Part shown: positions 49,201 through 61,188 of the stretch, in pieces | How positions within the stretch are numbered: position 1 is the first letter of the stretch | How the letters are laid out: the number at the start of each line of letters is the position of its first letter | Assembly: GCA_039720395.1 (NCBI GenBank) | Contig: CM077831.1 | Coordinates: forward strand, 10,865,803-10,929,802 | Direction: 5' to 3' | Source: Liquidambar formosana | Lineage: Eukaryota; Streptophyta; Magnoliopsida; Saxifragales; Altingiaceae | DNA: 64,000 nt | The notes under the pieces: model-generated | Seen by the model: only the letters and a program-made list of their open reading frames with translations | Told to the model about the DNA's origin: nothing | Database searches by the model: none | Translations under genes and position numbers: made by a program

Positions 49201-49569
49201 CATTACTGTCCATCATAGTGAACCTTCAACTAGGAATGATTTAGGAGTTTAGTACAGAGATATATTTACAGTCTCAAAATTACAACCCTTTGTAATTTCA
49301 TATTCTCAACTCTAACTCCATGGACATATTATGTAAATATAAATGATGCATATAAACATAATAGAATAAGCCCTTTTATTAAATCAATAATAATTGTGAC
49401 ATATATAAATGAAATCAATTGATTGTTCCTAATCCCTAAACAATCATCTCCATGATTGGCTCTAGGGCATAATCCTAACAATGCATAGTTAGATTCATGG
49501 GATTGGGAATCGTAGGAAAAAGTTTTATATTCCGCCTTTGTATTTTTCCTTCTTGTTCGATTCCCAACA
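46246..49569 (+). mobile_element. Forward copia solo LTR in the gypsy LTR
   Basis: Starts TGTTAGGATTATGCCCTAGA, ends CCCAACA, flanked by aagcc (46241-46245) and aggcc (49570-49574), a duplication with one change. TATA box tatataa at 47523-47529. The LTR is split at 47819/49486 by a reverse copia LTR; the two parts sum to about 1.66 kb. Confidence 0.9.
47820..49480 (-). mobile_element. Reverse copia solo LTR nested in a forward one
   Basis: 1661 bp, minus-strand start TGTTAGGATTATGCCCTAGA at 49480, end at 47820, flanked by atgca at 47815-47819 and 49481-49485. It landed about 85 bases before the end of the forward LTR, so the two form a nearly complete inverted pair. Donor-like GTAAGT in reverse at about 47953. 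Confidence 0.93.
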
Positions 49570-50786
49570 AGGCCATTATATGCATGTTTAGTGTTCTGTC
49601 CAGATTTGATTTAGGTCTTCTAATGATTATTTGGATATAATTTTAGATGGTTTGAGTATGATAATTGCCCTATAGCATACATGGGGTGATTAATTGGTGT
49701 TTTCTTGATGTTTTGGGATATTTGGCATATGGTAAGTGGTTCATGGTAAGTTTTGTATGAATTATTATCTTCTCCTACCTCGGGTTATTGTCTTTACTTT
49801 GGATTAGAAGTCTTAAGTTTCCAACTTTTATAAAATTCTATTTTATTTAGAATTCTATCCTCTTTTGAATTCAAATCATTTTGGAAGTCTATTTGAGTTA
49901 GAATTCTATTCTTTCTCAAATACCTACTTTTTCTCAAACTATTTTTGGAAACTCCTAAGTTTTTAAAATCTTTCTTAAGTTAGAAACTTAGGGTTTATAG
50001 TTCATTGTAAAGGGAGTAACCCCTTCTCAATCGAACTACGTGGACTTTGATCCTTACATCTTTGTATGTAAGGTATGTAGGTACTCATTTGATGTTCAAG
50101 TCCGCTGTAGGATACTAAGTATCCTAGGTTTTTCTTTTTCTTTCATTCTTTTGTCCATCACATATATTGTTAGTGGAGTAGGATGGATTCATGCTTATTC
50201 ATTATCTATCTCTTGTGATTGCTAATGGATTTGGATGAATTTATCCATCACATATGATTGATAGAAGAGTAGGATGGATTTGTTCCTTTATTCTTTATCT
50301 CTCTATATTGCTTTCCATATTTCTTCTTATTTGCTCATGGATGTTTACATGCTTTATGGATGATTATGATGCTTTATGGATGTTCATGAATGGATATGAA
50401 TGGTTTATGGATGATTCTTTACATATGCATGATGACTAATTAGGAAATGATTGAAATAGCCCATATAAATTTAGAGACCCATTTTGGGGCGATGTGAGTG
50501 CCTATAGGATGTTTCCTAGAACCTTCCCACATCGTAATTTAGTCTCCGAATCCTCTCTTGTTTTGTTAAGACCTACTTTTCTTGATCAGAGTCATGTATT
50601 TGGTTTTTAAAGGTTTCATTTTAAAACTATTTTCATGGTTTTCCTTTTTTCCTTAAAAAATAAGGTGGCGACTCCTTATTTGTTATGTTTTTGTGAACCT
50701 TTAAAAAACAGATTTTTATTCATTTAAATATCTACAAGTCTTTTTAAAAGAAGGGTTTTCTTGATCAAAACCCGTGGTTTATAGTC

Positions 50787-50804
50787 TGGCGACTCCACTG
50801 GGGA
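50787..50804 (+). other. Gypsy primer binding site
   Basis: tggcgactccactgggga right after the LTR; the minus-strand element has the same site with one change at 20859-20876. Confidence 0.7.
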
Positions 50805-51949
50805 TTAGTGGATTAGACTCAAGTAATTTATATAGGCTAATTTAATTACTTAAATTAAAATCAATCACTTGCATATGCTTGAATGTGTGCTTACCTTATT
50901 GCATTGTGTGTGCAATTGCATTTGAATGATAGGTCGATGTGTCCTTGCCTTTTTGATTGGCCTAGCCTTGACCCCGGTTCCCTTCATTCTCAGGTGTCAT
51001 GTTTGCAAAGCCATCAACTCCTCTTGCCACATATCCTTGGGTTCACCCATGGGTATATTAAATGGATTAACACGTACCACTTGACTCATGCGGCATCCCT
51101 CATGCCACATGTGATAGGTATATGGTTGGTTTAAGCAAGTAGGGGACACTATCCTACCCTTTTAGTGCATATAGTGGACACTTTTTAGGACACATGGACT
51201 CGCCTAGCTTAAAGTCACCATGCTTATGGAATGAATGCATGTATAAAGAGAATGTATGTGTGGCATGTATGTATGTATGTATGTATGTGTGGAATGAATG
51301 TATATGTCACATGACTGTGCGTTGTGGAAATGAATGTGAATGGAATGAATGGTAATGCAATTCATGTTATGATTCTTGGAAAAGATGAAACGATGCCTTC
51401 AATATAGTGATCCGGATTCTTGCTCTTGAATGCGATTGGAGATATGAATGAATGTTATGTGGGTGGTTAATTATAATGGGTAACATGACTCTAAAAATAA
51501 TAGGCTTAAATACCTTTAGTATGTCACTTTATTCCTTGCCCCAAGGGGCACCCTTAAGGATGAAGTGTCCAATTAGGGGCATGTTAAGTTTGAGCCTAAT
51601 TCTTTTGTCCACCATTAGTGGTTGCATAACCATGTTGTCATAGTCTTGGGAAATGTGAGTGCTTAATTGTTTTGAATGTGCTTAGTGGCTAAAGTCAAGT
51701 GTTAATTCCCTATACCTTTAGTATGTCATTTTACCCTTGGACCCAAAAGTCCATTTAAGGTTGAATTGTCTAACTAGGGGCATAGCAATTTTGAACCCTT
51801 TTGGCTAAAAAAGTATATATATATTTGAACTAAGGGCATTTTTTTAAAGTCAAATTCTGTCAAATTTAATGCAGTCATAGAATAAAATTTTTTTGGACTA
51901 TGCCTAATTAAAAAATTTTGCTATTGGAGGAAGAATGGTTAAACCTGTG
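50805..51949 (+). mobile_element. 5' leader of the plus-strand gypsy element
   Basis: No gene. It includes a counterpart of the leader of the minus-strand copy (near 51085-51130), tatg-type microsatellite at 51270-51300, and two copies of a block around ctttagtatgtca (51516 and 51717). The frame 50883-51134 has no recognisable domain. Confidence 0.6.
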
Positions 51950-52865
51950 GTATCTTTTTAAAAAGTTAAGTTTAGAGCGGAACCCATTGTCACCACCATG
52001 GCTAGAATTAGCAACATAACATTGGAAGACATTAAGGGGATGCCATATGTGACTATCCAAGTTATTCATCAAGCCTAATCTGAGGTTGCGAATCATCATG
52101 ACCTTGATTCAAGGGTTCCCAAGTTCAAGAGATGCCAAGCGAATTTGAAAGCCCGAACTATCAAGAAGAAGCCTTGCTAATTCACTGAACTCAACATGCC
52201 TTTGAGCCATGCTTTTCGAAGAGTAGAGGCCTTGGGCCTATTGTTACCTCTTGACCCAACACCATTATCGAATCCATTACCTTGTCGTTTTAAAGAGAAT
52301 GAGTATTGTGACTTTTACCAAGGCAAGGGGCATAGCACCGATCGATGCCCAAGGTTGAAGCATGAAATTTAGGACCTTATTGACCGTGGGGTGATTACTT
52401 TCCCAAACCAATCAATAATCCAAGTGTTCTTCAAAGGCCTCCCTTGAACCCTTTTTTGGCCACCATAAACCCATTCTCTCAAGCCTAAACCACTTTCCAA
52501 AACCCCACTATAGAAGTTGATGACAACCATGAGTTTACTATTAAGAGGGCTATAGTTGATATGAGTCCCGAACAACCTCTGCGGTTTGCTAAGGTGCATC
52601 GCTAACTAGACAATCTTTATATGCCCTTAGACCAAGCCTTCGACAACTTGAGAGCCAATGGTGTCTTAAAGCCTCTCGCTCTAGAGCCACCACCCAATCC
52701 TTTACCTCGTTGGTAGAATGAGTATCAATTTTGTGAATTCCACCAAAGCAAAGGGTGTCGAACTGACAGCTGTATGAGGTTGAGGCACGCCATTCAAAAC
52801 CTTATTAATAAAGGGATTATTGCCAAGCCTAAAGCTCCCAATAAAGGCTTCAACTAAGGGAAGGA
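51950..52865 (+). pseudogene. Gypsy gag C-terminal half with two zinc-finger-like repeats
   Basis: The Gag core (WFLALD region of the sister copy) is missing. Around 52177 the sequence reads ELNMPLSHAFRRVEALGLL, then CDFYQGKGHSTDRC at 52307-52348 and CEFHQSKGCRTDSC at 52732-52773. The sister copy has CX2HX4HX4C at its first finger; here the fourth position is Tyr in finger one, and Cys replaces the second His in finger two. Several stops interrupt the frame. After the second finger no protease or RT follows, as in the minus-strand copy. Confidence 0.7.
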
Positions 52866-55459
52866 GACAATTCTTATGGTTCTATTCAATGTTTGCTATT
52901 AGACTGGCTCCATCATGACCATCTGCGCTTAAGAGTTTAGGTGTGGTATGGATTTGGGATTTGTCCTTTTTTGCTCTCTAGTTGCTTTTGTCTTTTGAGT
53001 TTCATGAGTTAGTGGGTTCTTTGAGTCTGTTATCTCTTATCATTGTTAGTTTGGCTTTCGATTCAGTTCTTCATTCAATAAAGTGTTGCTTTTCTATCTC
53101 ATCCTTCCTATCAATCAATTAACAATTAAAGTGGCATGTAAATATTTCTCAATAAGCTCCTTCTATGCTCAATGAGCAAGGGGCATGCACAACGAGTAAT
53201 GAATGAACTATAACTAATTAACTTGAAAACAATGAAAAGCTTAATATGATAAACATGGGGACCACTCTCCCGCTCCACCACATGAAGCCATTGAAGGAAG
53301 TTTTGAAGTCTTGCAAGTATAAATTTTGAAAAATGAAGAAGAACTTGAATGCAAAGCGCAATTTCTAGAGATGATTTACTTCTCTCTCTATTAAATAAAA
53401 ATTAAAAAAAAAAAGAAATTGAATTGAAAAAAAAAAAAGAAAAAAAAATTGAAGAAAAAAGATAGTGGATAGATCAACATACATTCAAGAAAACCAAAGA
53501 AGATCAAGAGCTATTCAAAGAATACCTTGTGATTGAGAAGACTATCTATTCAATGAATGTAAAGAAGAGTCCAAGCTAAGTTGGGGTGATCCCTATGTAG
53601 TTATTTGTAAAGCTTAAGACCGCTAGGTTAAAAACCTGAAAAGGCGGCCTAGGCAAAAGTTAGGGCATTGGAAAAGAATCATTAGTGTTTTGAACTACAA
53701 AGACTTGATTCTCCACTAAAAGAAAATATTGTTTGTTCACACTGTTTTGTGCTATCATGAGATTAAGTGGAGATACGTAGGTAGCCCATAAAGTCACCTT
53801 GGGAGTGGTCTAATCAAAAGAAAAAAGAAAAGGAAGAAAGAGAAAAAGAAAGAGGTTTTGCACATAACCAATCATTGAAAGCAATTCTTTGTGACTGAGT
53901 TAAGAAGAAGCAGTTTTGTTCATTGAACTAATGAGCTTAAAATACTACATGCCACTAAGAGAGTTAATATGATTATTCTTTCTCTTCATCTTCCCAATTT
54001 GTTCTTGTTCTTGTTTTGTTTTGTTCTCCCTATTTTCCTTTGTTTGTTCTTGTTTTTCCCCTTTACTTTGTGTCTTCAGTGGTTATTGACCGCGCCTTTG
54101 AGAATTCTTGTTGGTCATTAATTTATTCCCGGGGTTCATTGTATTTGGTCCTACTATATTTTGTACCTAGGCTCTTATCATAGATTTAATGATGGAAAAG
54201 GGCAAGTAGTAGTCACTATGGAATTATCTGATTTTTATAGTGAAGAAATGGGCCATGAGATTCAGTGGGTTAAATTCGCTATGATTGGGGTAGCTTGCAA
54301 GATCTAAGAAGAAATGGGCATGAGACTCCATAACCTTGGGGAATGGTTTATTTGTCTTGATTGGTTGAAGAATAAGTTGAATGTGATGATTGAAGAAGAA
54401 TAGACATGGCACTTCATGAACTTGGGGGTAGATTTGTTTTCATGAACAAAAGGGGCATGGGACTTTGCCATTCAAACTCATTTCCATTGGGGTAATTTGA
54501 AAAATTCAAGAAGTATAAAAGAAAAAGAAAAAGAAAAATGAAGAAAAAATGAAGCCCGCTAGGTTGAAAACCCGAAAGGGCAATCTGGGCAAAAATTAGG
54601 GCAACCCGTTAGGTTGAAAACCTGAAAAGGCAACCTAGGCAAAAGTTAGGGGTTTTTTTTTTAATTTTTTTGAAAAGAAAAAAGAAAAAAAAAAAAGAAA
54701 AGAAGAGAAGAATGGAAAGAAAATAAAGGGTTTCACTTTATCCTCACACCTTGAAGAAAGAGTTTAAGGTTTAATCTAGACTTCTTGAGATGCACTGTTT
54801 TCTAATAAAGCATGTCCCTCTTATGGATCAAAAAGTGTTTTTTAAATGAATGGTTTGAAAAGGCTTTATGACTACATTGAATTTAAGTAGGTGACCTATG
54901 ATTGTATGTTTAGAAGGACAAGAAATGAAAAATGATGGTAATATTTTTGGAACCACTTGTGGATCCACATGTTTTCCTATTTGAATTGTTTTTCTCATTG
55001 ACTTAGCCATAATAGCACTTGAGAAACAATTGAGGCTCATTTGCCTAAAGTAGGCTTTGGCCTTTGGGATTTGTCTACCATTCTTTGGAGACCTCCTGAA
55101 AATTAGAATTGGGTTGAAAGTAAGGAAATGAAACAGTAAGTCTAGTTTCTAAACATTTGCTATGAACATATGTGAAGATCACAAACATGTTTGGAAATGA
55201 TTAATTGATAAGTCTGAACTATCTTGGGAGTATGATGTTGATTTGTATGAGTTGGTGATAATCAAAGTGCTTGATGTTCTTTGATTATTTGATTTGTTTG
55301 ATTATGCTTTTAACCTCGAGAAGTTAATCGCATTATGTTTGCTATTCATCTTCAATTTACCAATTGAATGATGATTTTGTGTTATGTTTCATCTTTAATC
55401 CTAGGATTGAATAATGCTTGATAATGATTTGATAGTGGTTTTTTATTTTAATTCATGGA
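52866..55459 (+). mobile_element. Gypsy 3' non-coding region
   Basis: No gene. Boxes of the type aacctgaaaaggcggcctag occur at about 53630, 54560 and 54615 and recur in reverse at 1140-1195. A-rich tracts at 53404-53460 and 54660-54700. It matches the region between gag and 3' LTR of the minus-strand element in part; the 3' LTR of this copy was not found before the copia LTR at 56568. Confidence 0.6.
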
Positions 55460-55509
55460 TATAGCTTTGGTTGTACCCATGTTCTTTGCACTATATAGTA
55501 TAATCTTGT

Positions 55510-56340
55510 TGATTTTGAACTATATAGCAAATTGCTTATGAATCATATGGCAAAATCTTGTTGATTCCAAACCATATGACAATACCACAATTTTTGAATC
55601 ATATAGCATCATCTTTTGATTTTGAACTATATGGCAAGTCGATTTTGAATCATACAGTGAAATCTTGTTGGTTCCAAACTGTGTAACAAGAATCTTAATG
55701 TGTGATTGGAATGTTTGAGTATGATTAGTGATGATTTTGATGTGTTTTGATAATGATTGATATGAGTAATATATATTCTGATTTTAGGATTATATGGCGT
55801 AATCTCTTAATTTCGAACCCTATGGCTAAGTCTGTTCCTTGAGTCATATAGCATAGTCTTTTGATTTTGAACTATATAAAAAATTTCTTGTGAATCATAT
55901 GACGAAATCATGTAGATTCCGAATCATACAACAAACATCTCTTTTGAACCATATAGCTTAATCGTGTTGATTTTGAACTATATGGCGAATTGCTTGTGAA
56001 TCATATGGTGAAATCTTGTTGATTCCAAATCATATGACGAGCCTCACTTTCTTTGAATCACATGGCATAATTTTTTGATTTTGAACTATGTAGCAACTTG
56101 CTTTTTGAATCATATAATGAAATCTTGTCAATTCCGAATTGTATGTCAAAATTCATATTCTTTGAATTATATGGCATAATCTTTTGATTTTGAACTATGT
56201 GGCAAATTGATTTTGAAACATACAACGAAATCTTGTTTATTCCGAATTGTTTGTCATATCCATTTTCTATGAACCATATAGCATAATCTTTCGATTTTGA
56301 ACTATATGGAAAGTTGATTTTGAATTGTTTGGCAAAGAAG
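55510..56340. repeat. 107-bp tandem repeat, about 7 units
   Basis: gattttgaactatatggcaa recurs at about 55514, 55619, 55864, 55970, 56078, 56186 and 56293: steps of 105-108 bp, with one larger step where a unit is diverged. Each unit also holds shorter repeats of the type gaatcatatggcaaaatctt. No frame. Confidence 0.85.
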
Positions 56341-56567
56341 GATTTTCTCTTCTCTTTGTATGATATTGAAAGTATGTTTAAATGACCCTTGTAGTCACAT
56401 ACATGGATTGTTTGGAATTGCTATTAATTTCTTGAGCAAATTATAGCACAATTAGACTATTTGGTTTGCTTAATTTTAACAGAGTTGTTAAAATAAAGTT
56501 TATGAATGCTTGGATGAAATTGATTGAAAAAGTATGTTTAAATGACCCTTGTGGTCACATACATAGA
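56341..56567. repeat. Spacer with a duplicated 40-bp block
   Basis: agtatgtttaaatgaccctt occurs at about 56362 and again at 56531, followed in both by tcacatacat. The second copy leads directly into the copia LTR; ataga at 56563-56567 would be its target duplication. Confidence 0.7.
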
Positions 56568-58222
56568 TGTTAGAGTTATGCCCTAGAGCCAATCATAGAG
56601 ATGATTGTTTAGGGATAAAGGAACAATCATTTGATTTCATTTATGTATGTCACATTTATTATTGATTTAATAAAAGGGCTTATTCTATTATGTTTGTATG
56701 CATCATTTATATTTACATAATATGTCCAAGGAGTTAGAGTTGAGAATATTGAATTACAAAGAGTTGTAATCATGAGACTGTAAATATATCTCTGTACTAA
56801 ACTCCTAAATCATTCCTAGTTGAAGGTTCACTATGATGGACAGTAATGAACCATAGGACTAGCACTTGTTAGGTTGACTCTATAGGAGGATAGCTAGTCT
56901 CAAGCTGTTTGTGTGGAGACACTACAACCAACAGGTGGGTGCCTGTTAATAGAATAGGTACACTGAATGTGACCAAAGATTTGAGATAAACTGAATAGAG
57001 TTTTAACCTGCCTGTCAATCAGTTTCTCAATGTTATAGTGGTACAAGTAATCCTTAGACCTGAGACACCATAGTTACCTTATGCATGTAGCTTTAGAAGT
57101 TTGATAACACTAAGTGCAGATCCTATTCAAGGGTCTGTAAAGGTTTTCATTGGCCCTATTGCTATGTGTATGAAGGTATGTGAGTGATCAACAAGGAATC
57201 CATTACTCTCAAGAAAAAGAGAGAGAATGTCTCATATAGCATTCATAATATAACTCATTCAGTCCATGTCCATGGCAGTGTGAATATGGAAAGGAGTTTC
57301 CATAAGTTCATCATTGAGTTGATATTTATGAATGAGTATAAAGTAATTGAACTAGGGACTTGACAGACTTCCATGTCCTATTAGTTCAATTGGAGACATT
57401 GTGTAAATGGAAGGATGCAATTGTAACCTACAAACTATAACAGAAGGGTTCTATGTTAGATCTTATTCACTTCATTAAGGACAACACCATGAACCATATG
57501 CTAGGTGTTATTCATGGTTAGTAGAAGCCCTAATTGATATAAGTGAGTTATAATCAATTAGGGGATTGGAAGGAGTTCCAATCAGACCCTAAATGGAAAG
57601 AGTTCCATTGTGCACACCTCGTGCTATTCCTACTACTTGATGATGTGAACCCAATGGGTCACACACTGATCATGCAAGATGAGCTTTAAAGTCTATGAGA
57701 GAAAGGGTATGAATGCATAAAGAATAGTTCTTTGAGGCCTATTTATATTTGATATAATTTATAGGGGTTATTGTGCAATTTAGAGAAATTGCATAACACC
57801 CTAATAGGGTTTCCCCCTAGGGCCGGCCCCCTTGAGTGTGGACTATATAAGTCATACTTTGAAGTGATGACATCATCACAAGAAGAAACCCCTGAGGGCT
57901 GGCCAGAATTTCCAGCCTCCCTCTCTCTCTCTCCTCTCTTCTCCTACACTAGCAACAACAAGGAAAAGGTGGAAATAACTTGAAGCTCTAGCTAGGTGTG
58001 GATACCGTTGGAGGCAGCACACTTGGGCTGCTCATTCATCGCTGTCCGGAATCAAAGGTTGGAGCAAAAAGGAGAAGACAAAAATTCTGTAAGTGTCCTA
58101 ACCTTCTTCATAGTTAGGGTTTGATTTTGTATATGCATAGTTAGATTCATGGGCTGTGGAATCAAAGGGAAAAATTTTTATATTCCGCACTTCTATTCTT
58201 CCCTCTTGTATGATTCCCAACA
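56568..58222 (+). repeat. Copia 5' LTR
   Basis: 1655 bp, starts TGTTAGAGTTATGCCCTAGA, ends TTCCCAACA. TATA box at 57844-57850 puts the U3/R border near 57875-57880. The donor-like GTAAGT at 58089 is in the transcribed part. Confidence 0.92.
57844..57850 (+). promoter_or_regulatory. TATA box of copia LTR
   Basis: tatataa followed by gtca, conserved at 39636-39642 and 47523-47529 in other copies. A start site about 30 bases downstream would leave a first exon of about 210 bases before the donor-like site at 58089. Confidence 0.65.
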
Positions 58223-58223
58223 G

Positions 58224-58236
58224 TGGTATCAGAGCC
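58224..58236 (+). other. Primer binding site (initiator Met tRNA)
   Basis: tggtatcagagcc one base after the LTR, matching the usual plant copia site complementary to initiator methionine tRNA. Confidence 0.92.
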
Positions 58237-61188
58237 ATGATTATGCATGATACAAAATACATATGGGCTGGAATTATGGTGTAATTGAATGATTCAAAAA
58301 TCTGGAAAATTTTTACTACATAATTGTTCTTCTCTTTGGCCGAACCTAGGGTTTGGAACCCTAGGTCTATTCTTCTTCTTCTCCTCTTCTAAATCATGGT
58401 TAAGAGTAACCATTGATGCAAAGGTTGCATAGGGTTTGAATTGGGAGAAAAGGAAATAGAAAAATGGGTTTTTCTTCAAAGGGTCGAATCTGGGTTTTTA
58501 GAACCCAGGGGTTCTTGCAATTAAAATCAATCAAAGCTTCTGTATTTTTGATGCAAATCCATTGTAGGATCATTATATATCATGTGTATATGATTTTCTT
58601 TAAGTTTCAAAAAGGTTTTGATGGAAAAAGATTCAAAAAGTTTGAAAATTTTTCATGAACAGCATAGCAGATTTTCTCTGCAGAAAAGTCATCAATGGAG
58701 TTTTGATTAGAACTTGAGTTAGTGAACTCCAAATTGCATGAAACCAATTGCATTAGTTTCTTAAGACATGTAGGATAATGGGAAAATTCGTTTGATAGCC
58801 TAAGTCATTCATCTTACTGGGTTTTGAAACAATTTCTGACCATGGACAGTGTACTGTCAAATTCTGGGCAGCCTACTGTAGTTTTAATTGTTTAGAACAA
58901 TTGGTGATGATTTGATCATCCAAACCTCTTCCATTAGCTTAGTATTTCATGTAGGGACATGATACAAAAGCTGGTTTCAATGGAGGAGTCGAATTGATAA
59001 GGTTTTAGAAGCAATTGTGACCTTAAAGGTCTGTAACAATGGCGCCAGCAATGGGTTTTGGAAACCCTAATAGATTTTGATGAAGACAGCCACTTGGACC
59101 ACTTCCCACGTGTCCAGAGGCTTGGCACACACCCCTAGGATGTTCTACCATGACTGGCCATGCCCTCCCACAGTCGTTGGTGGCTCAGGCAGCCCCACCA
59201 AGCTCAGGCAGCCCCTTGGTAGTGACGGCTGCATAGAGTTAAGGATGAAACCCTAATTTTGAGTTAATGATGAAACCCTAATTTCATTATGGCATTAATT
59301 AAAACCCTAATTGGAATATTAATTACCTTTATTAAGAGTTAACGATTGGTCATTAAATGACCAATCATGGTTATTAATTGTTAGGGCATAATTAATACCA
59401 TAAATGATGTCTAGGGTTAGGGTTTTGGAAACCCTAATTAGTGTAATTAATTAAGGGTAATTAATACCCTATTTGGCATTAATTAAACCCTAATCCCTTT
59501 TATTAAATACCATATGAACCTAGGGTTTTAATGATTGGACATTAAATGACCAATCATAAGGAATTTAATGATTAGGGCTTGCATTTAGGGTTTAGGGTTA
59601 TGCGTTTAGGGTTTAGGGTTTTAGGAAACCCTAATACACTAATTCATCATTTAAATGATTTTATTTAATTCCCATGTTAATTATTTGATTAATATTGATT
59701 AATTTTATAATGTTTTAAATGGTTTAAAATACAATTAGGGATTAAATTAAAATCTGGAAACTCTTAATTAAATGAAATTGATGTGTATAATTAAGGAAAC
59801 CCTAATATTGGATATTAGAGTTATTTTAGGAAACTTTATATGTTTAAATTAATTTGATTAATTGAAACTAAAATGTCTTAAATGTTAAGACTTTATTTAA
59901 TTCTGGATATTTTTGTTAATACCTAATAAGATTAGGATGCATTAATGAGATTAATGTAAATCATTCAAGAGAATTACCATAATGCCCATATGTTTTAATG
60001 CTTACAGTTTTTCTTTACATTATGCAATGAGATTGTATGTATGTGTTTGGATGATGATTATGGACTATACCCTTTAAACCAATTGTGATTGGCCGTCTTA
60101 TGAATGGGATGTTATTATTTACAGGAGTTGTAATTTTATTAAGGTGATGGAATTTATTTGGGGCTTGCATGCCACCTTCCCTCTCCCTCTCTCTCTATCA
60201 TTCTCTTATGTACCCCACATTCCCCTTATGTATCCCTTTCTTTAAATTATGTAAATGTTATGTAATCGAGAGCGCACTAAGGAGCATGGTGGACCCAAAG
60301 GATCATGATGGAGACCATCAAGCCAAGGGAGCAGATTGAAGGACTTGAAAGCTTAGAGAAGTGTTTCAAGACAGCATGCATGTTTCGAATGTGTTATTTT
60401 ATGATCACCTACACCCACCTTAGACCTTGGATTCAATCTATTGGCTTGGATTGAATCCTCTCAAAGTCCATAATCATCATAGTGGGAGCTTTTAATGAGA
60501 TTAATAGTGATAGCTCCAAATCCATAGATCGTTATATGTCTCCTTCTAGGGACTAATATCGATAAGTGGATTATTATTATTATGCTATTCAATTTTTTTT
60601 TTTTTTTAATTTAGATGCATGAGATGTATGTTAAATTAGTTAATTTGATGAGACCCTTAAAACCCCTCTCTTTTAATATTAAGTTGAAATGGAGAATACA
60701 TTAGGGAATGCATTCTTCATTGCCTTCCATCATTATAGGATCATCTAATATCCCTTAATGTGGGTACCTAGCTGCAGACATGTAGGAGCTACCCATATTA
60801 AAGACATTACTTGAAACTATCACATATATAGATATCATGGGGTGCCTAAGCTGGTATATATCAAGAAACTTAACTGGGGAAGTATTCCAAGAAACTAACA
60901 TATGAGGAGTATGTACCCTAGAGGCAAAACGATTGGAATTTGCTTATGAAGCAATAGACAAAGAGTTGTCTTCTTACTGTGGGTTAGAAGTCAAGAAACT
61001 AACATGTGAGGCTTCTAGGTCACAGTGGGACCCCAATTCCCATTAGGGATGAGATTCCCAAATTCCATTAGAGGGTGTATGGAATTTGATAAAATAGTGG
61101 GAGGTACCATATGATTAAAGACCCGATCATTATGGATTAAAAATGAAATCTGATTTTCTGTTTAATTTTCTGTATGTAGATCACCGTA
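58237..61188 (+). mobile_element. Long 5' leader of the copia element
   Basis: About 3 kb without a gene. 59230-59640 is rich in aaaccctaat and tttaggg units. Two hairpins at about 59343-59367 and 59531-59557. A shared motif aagaaact...gtgagg is repeated at 60865, 60890 and 60990. Frames 58294-58479, 58464-58658 and 58934-59128 have no domain. Confidence 0.75.
59531..59557. repeat. Conserved hairpin in copia leader
   Basis: Arms ATGATTGGACATT and AATGACCAATCAT with one A between and one mismatch. A second copy lies at about 59343-59367. Equivalent to 8511-8537 and 8689-8714 in the other element. Confidence 0.75.

Larger units (their letters stand above)
44434..50783 (+). repeat. Gypsy 5' LTR of the plus-strand element, interrupted
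   Basis: Starts TGTAGACACCCCATTTCTAC and runs to the primer site at 50787. Without the nested copia LTRs (46246-49569) it is about 3.0 kb. TATA box tataaata at 45308-45315. It is a relative of the TGTCACACCCC family, not the same subfamily: shared blocks occur near 44690, 49985-50140, 50480-50560 and 50640-50680. The frame 46030-46242 has no domain. Confidence 0.8.
58089..61179 (+). other. Candidate leader intron of the copia element
   Basis: Donor-like ctGTAAGTgt at 58089; acceptor-like tttaattttctgtatgtAG ends at 61179, ten bases before the gag ATG at 61189; CTGAT at about 61150 is a possible branch site. The 3.1 kb interval contains the primer site and the hairpins. Both sites are conserved in the other copy. 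Not proven by RNA data. Confidence 0.5.
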
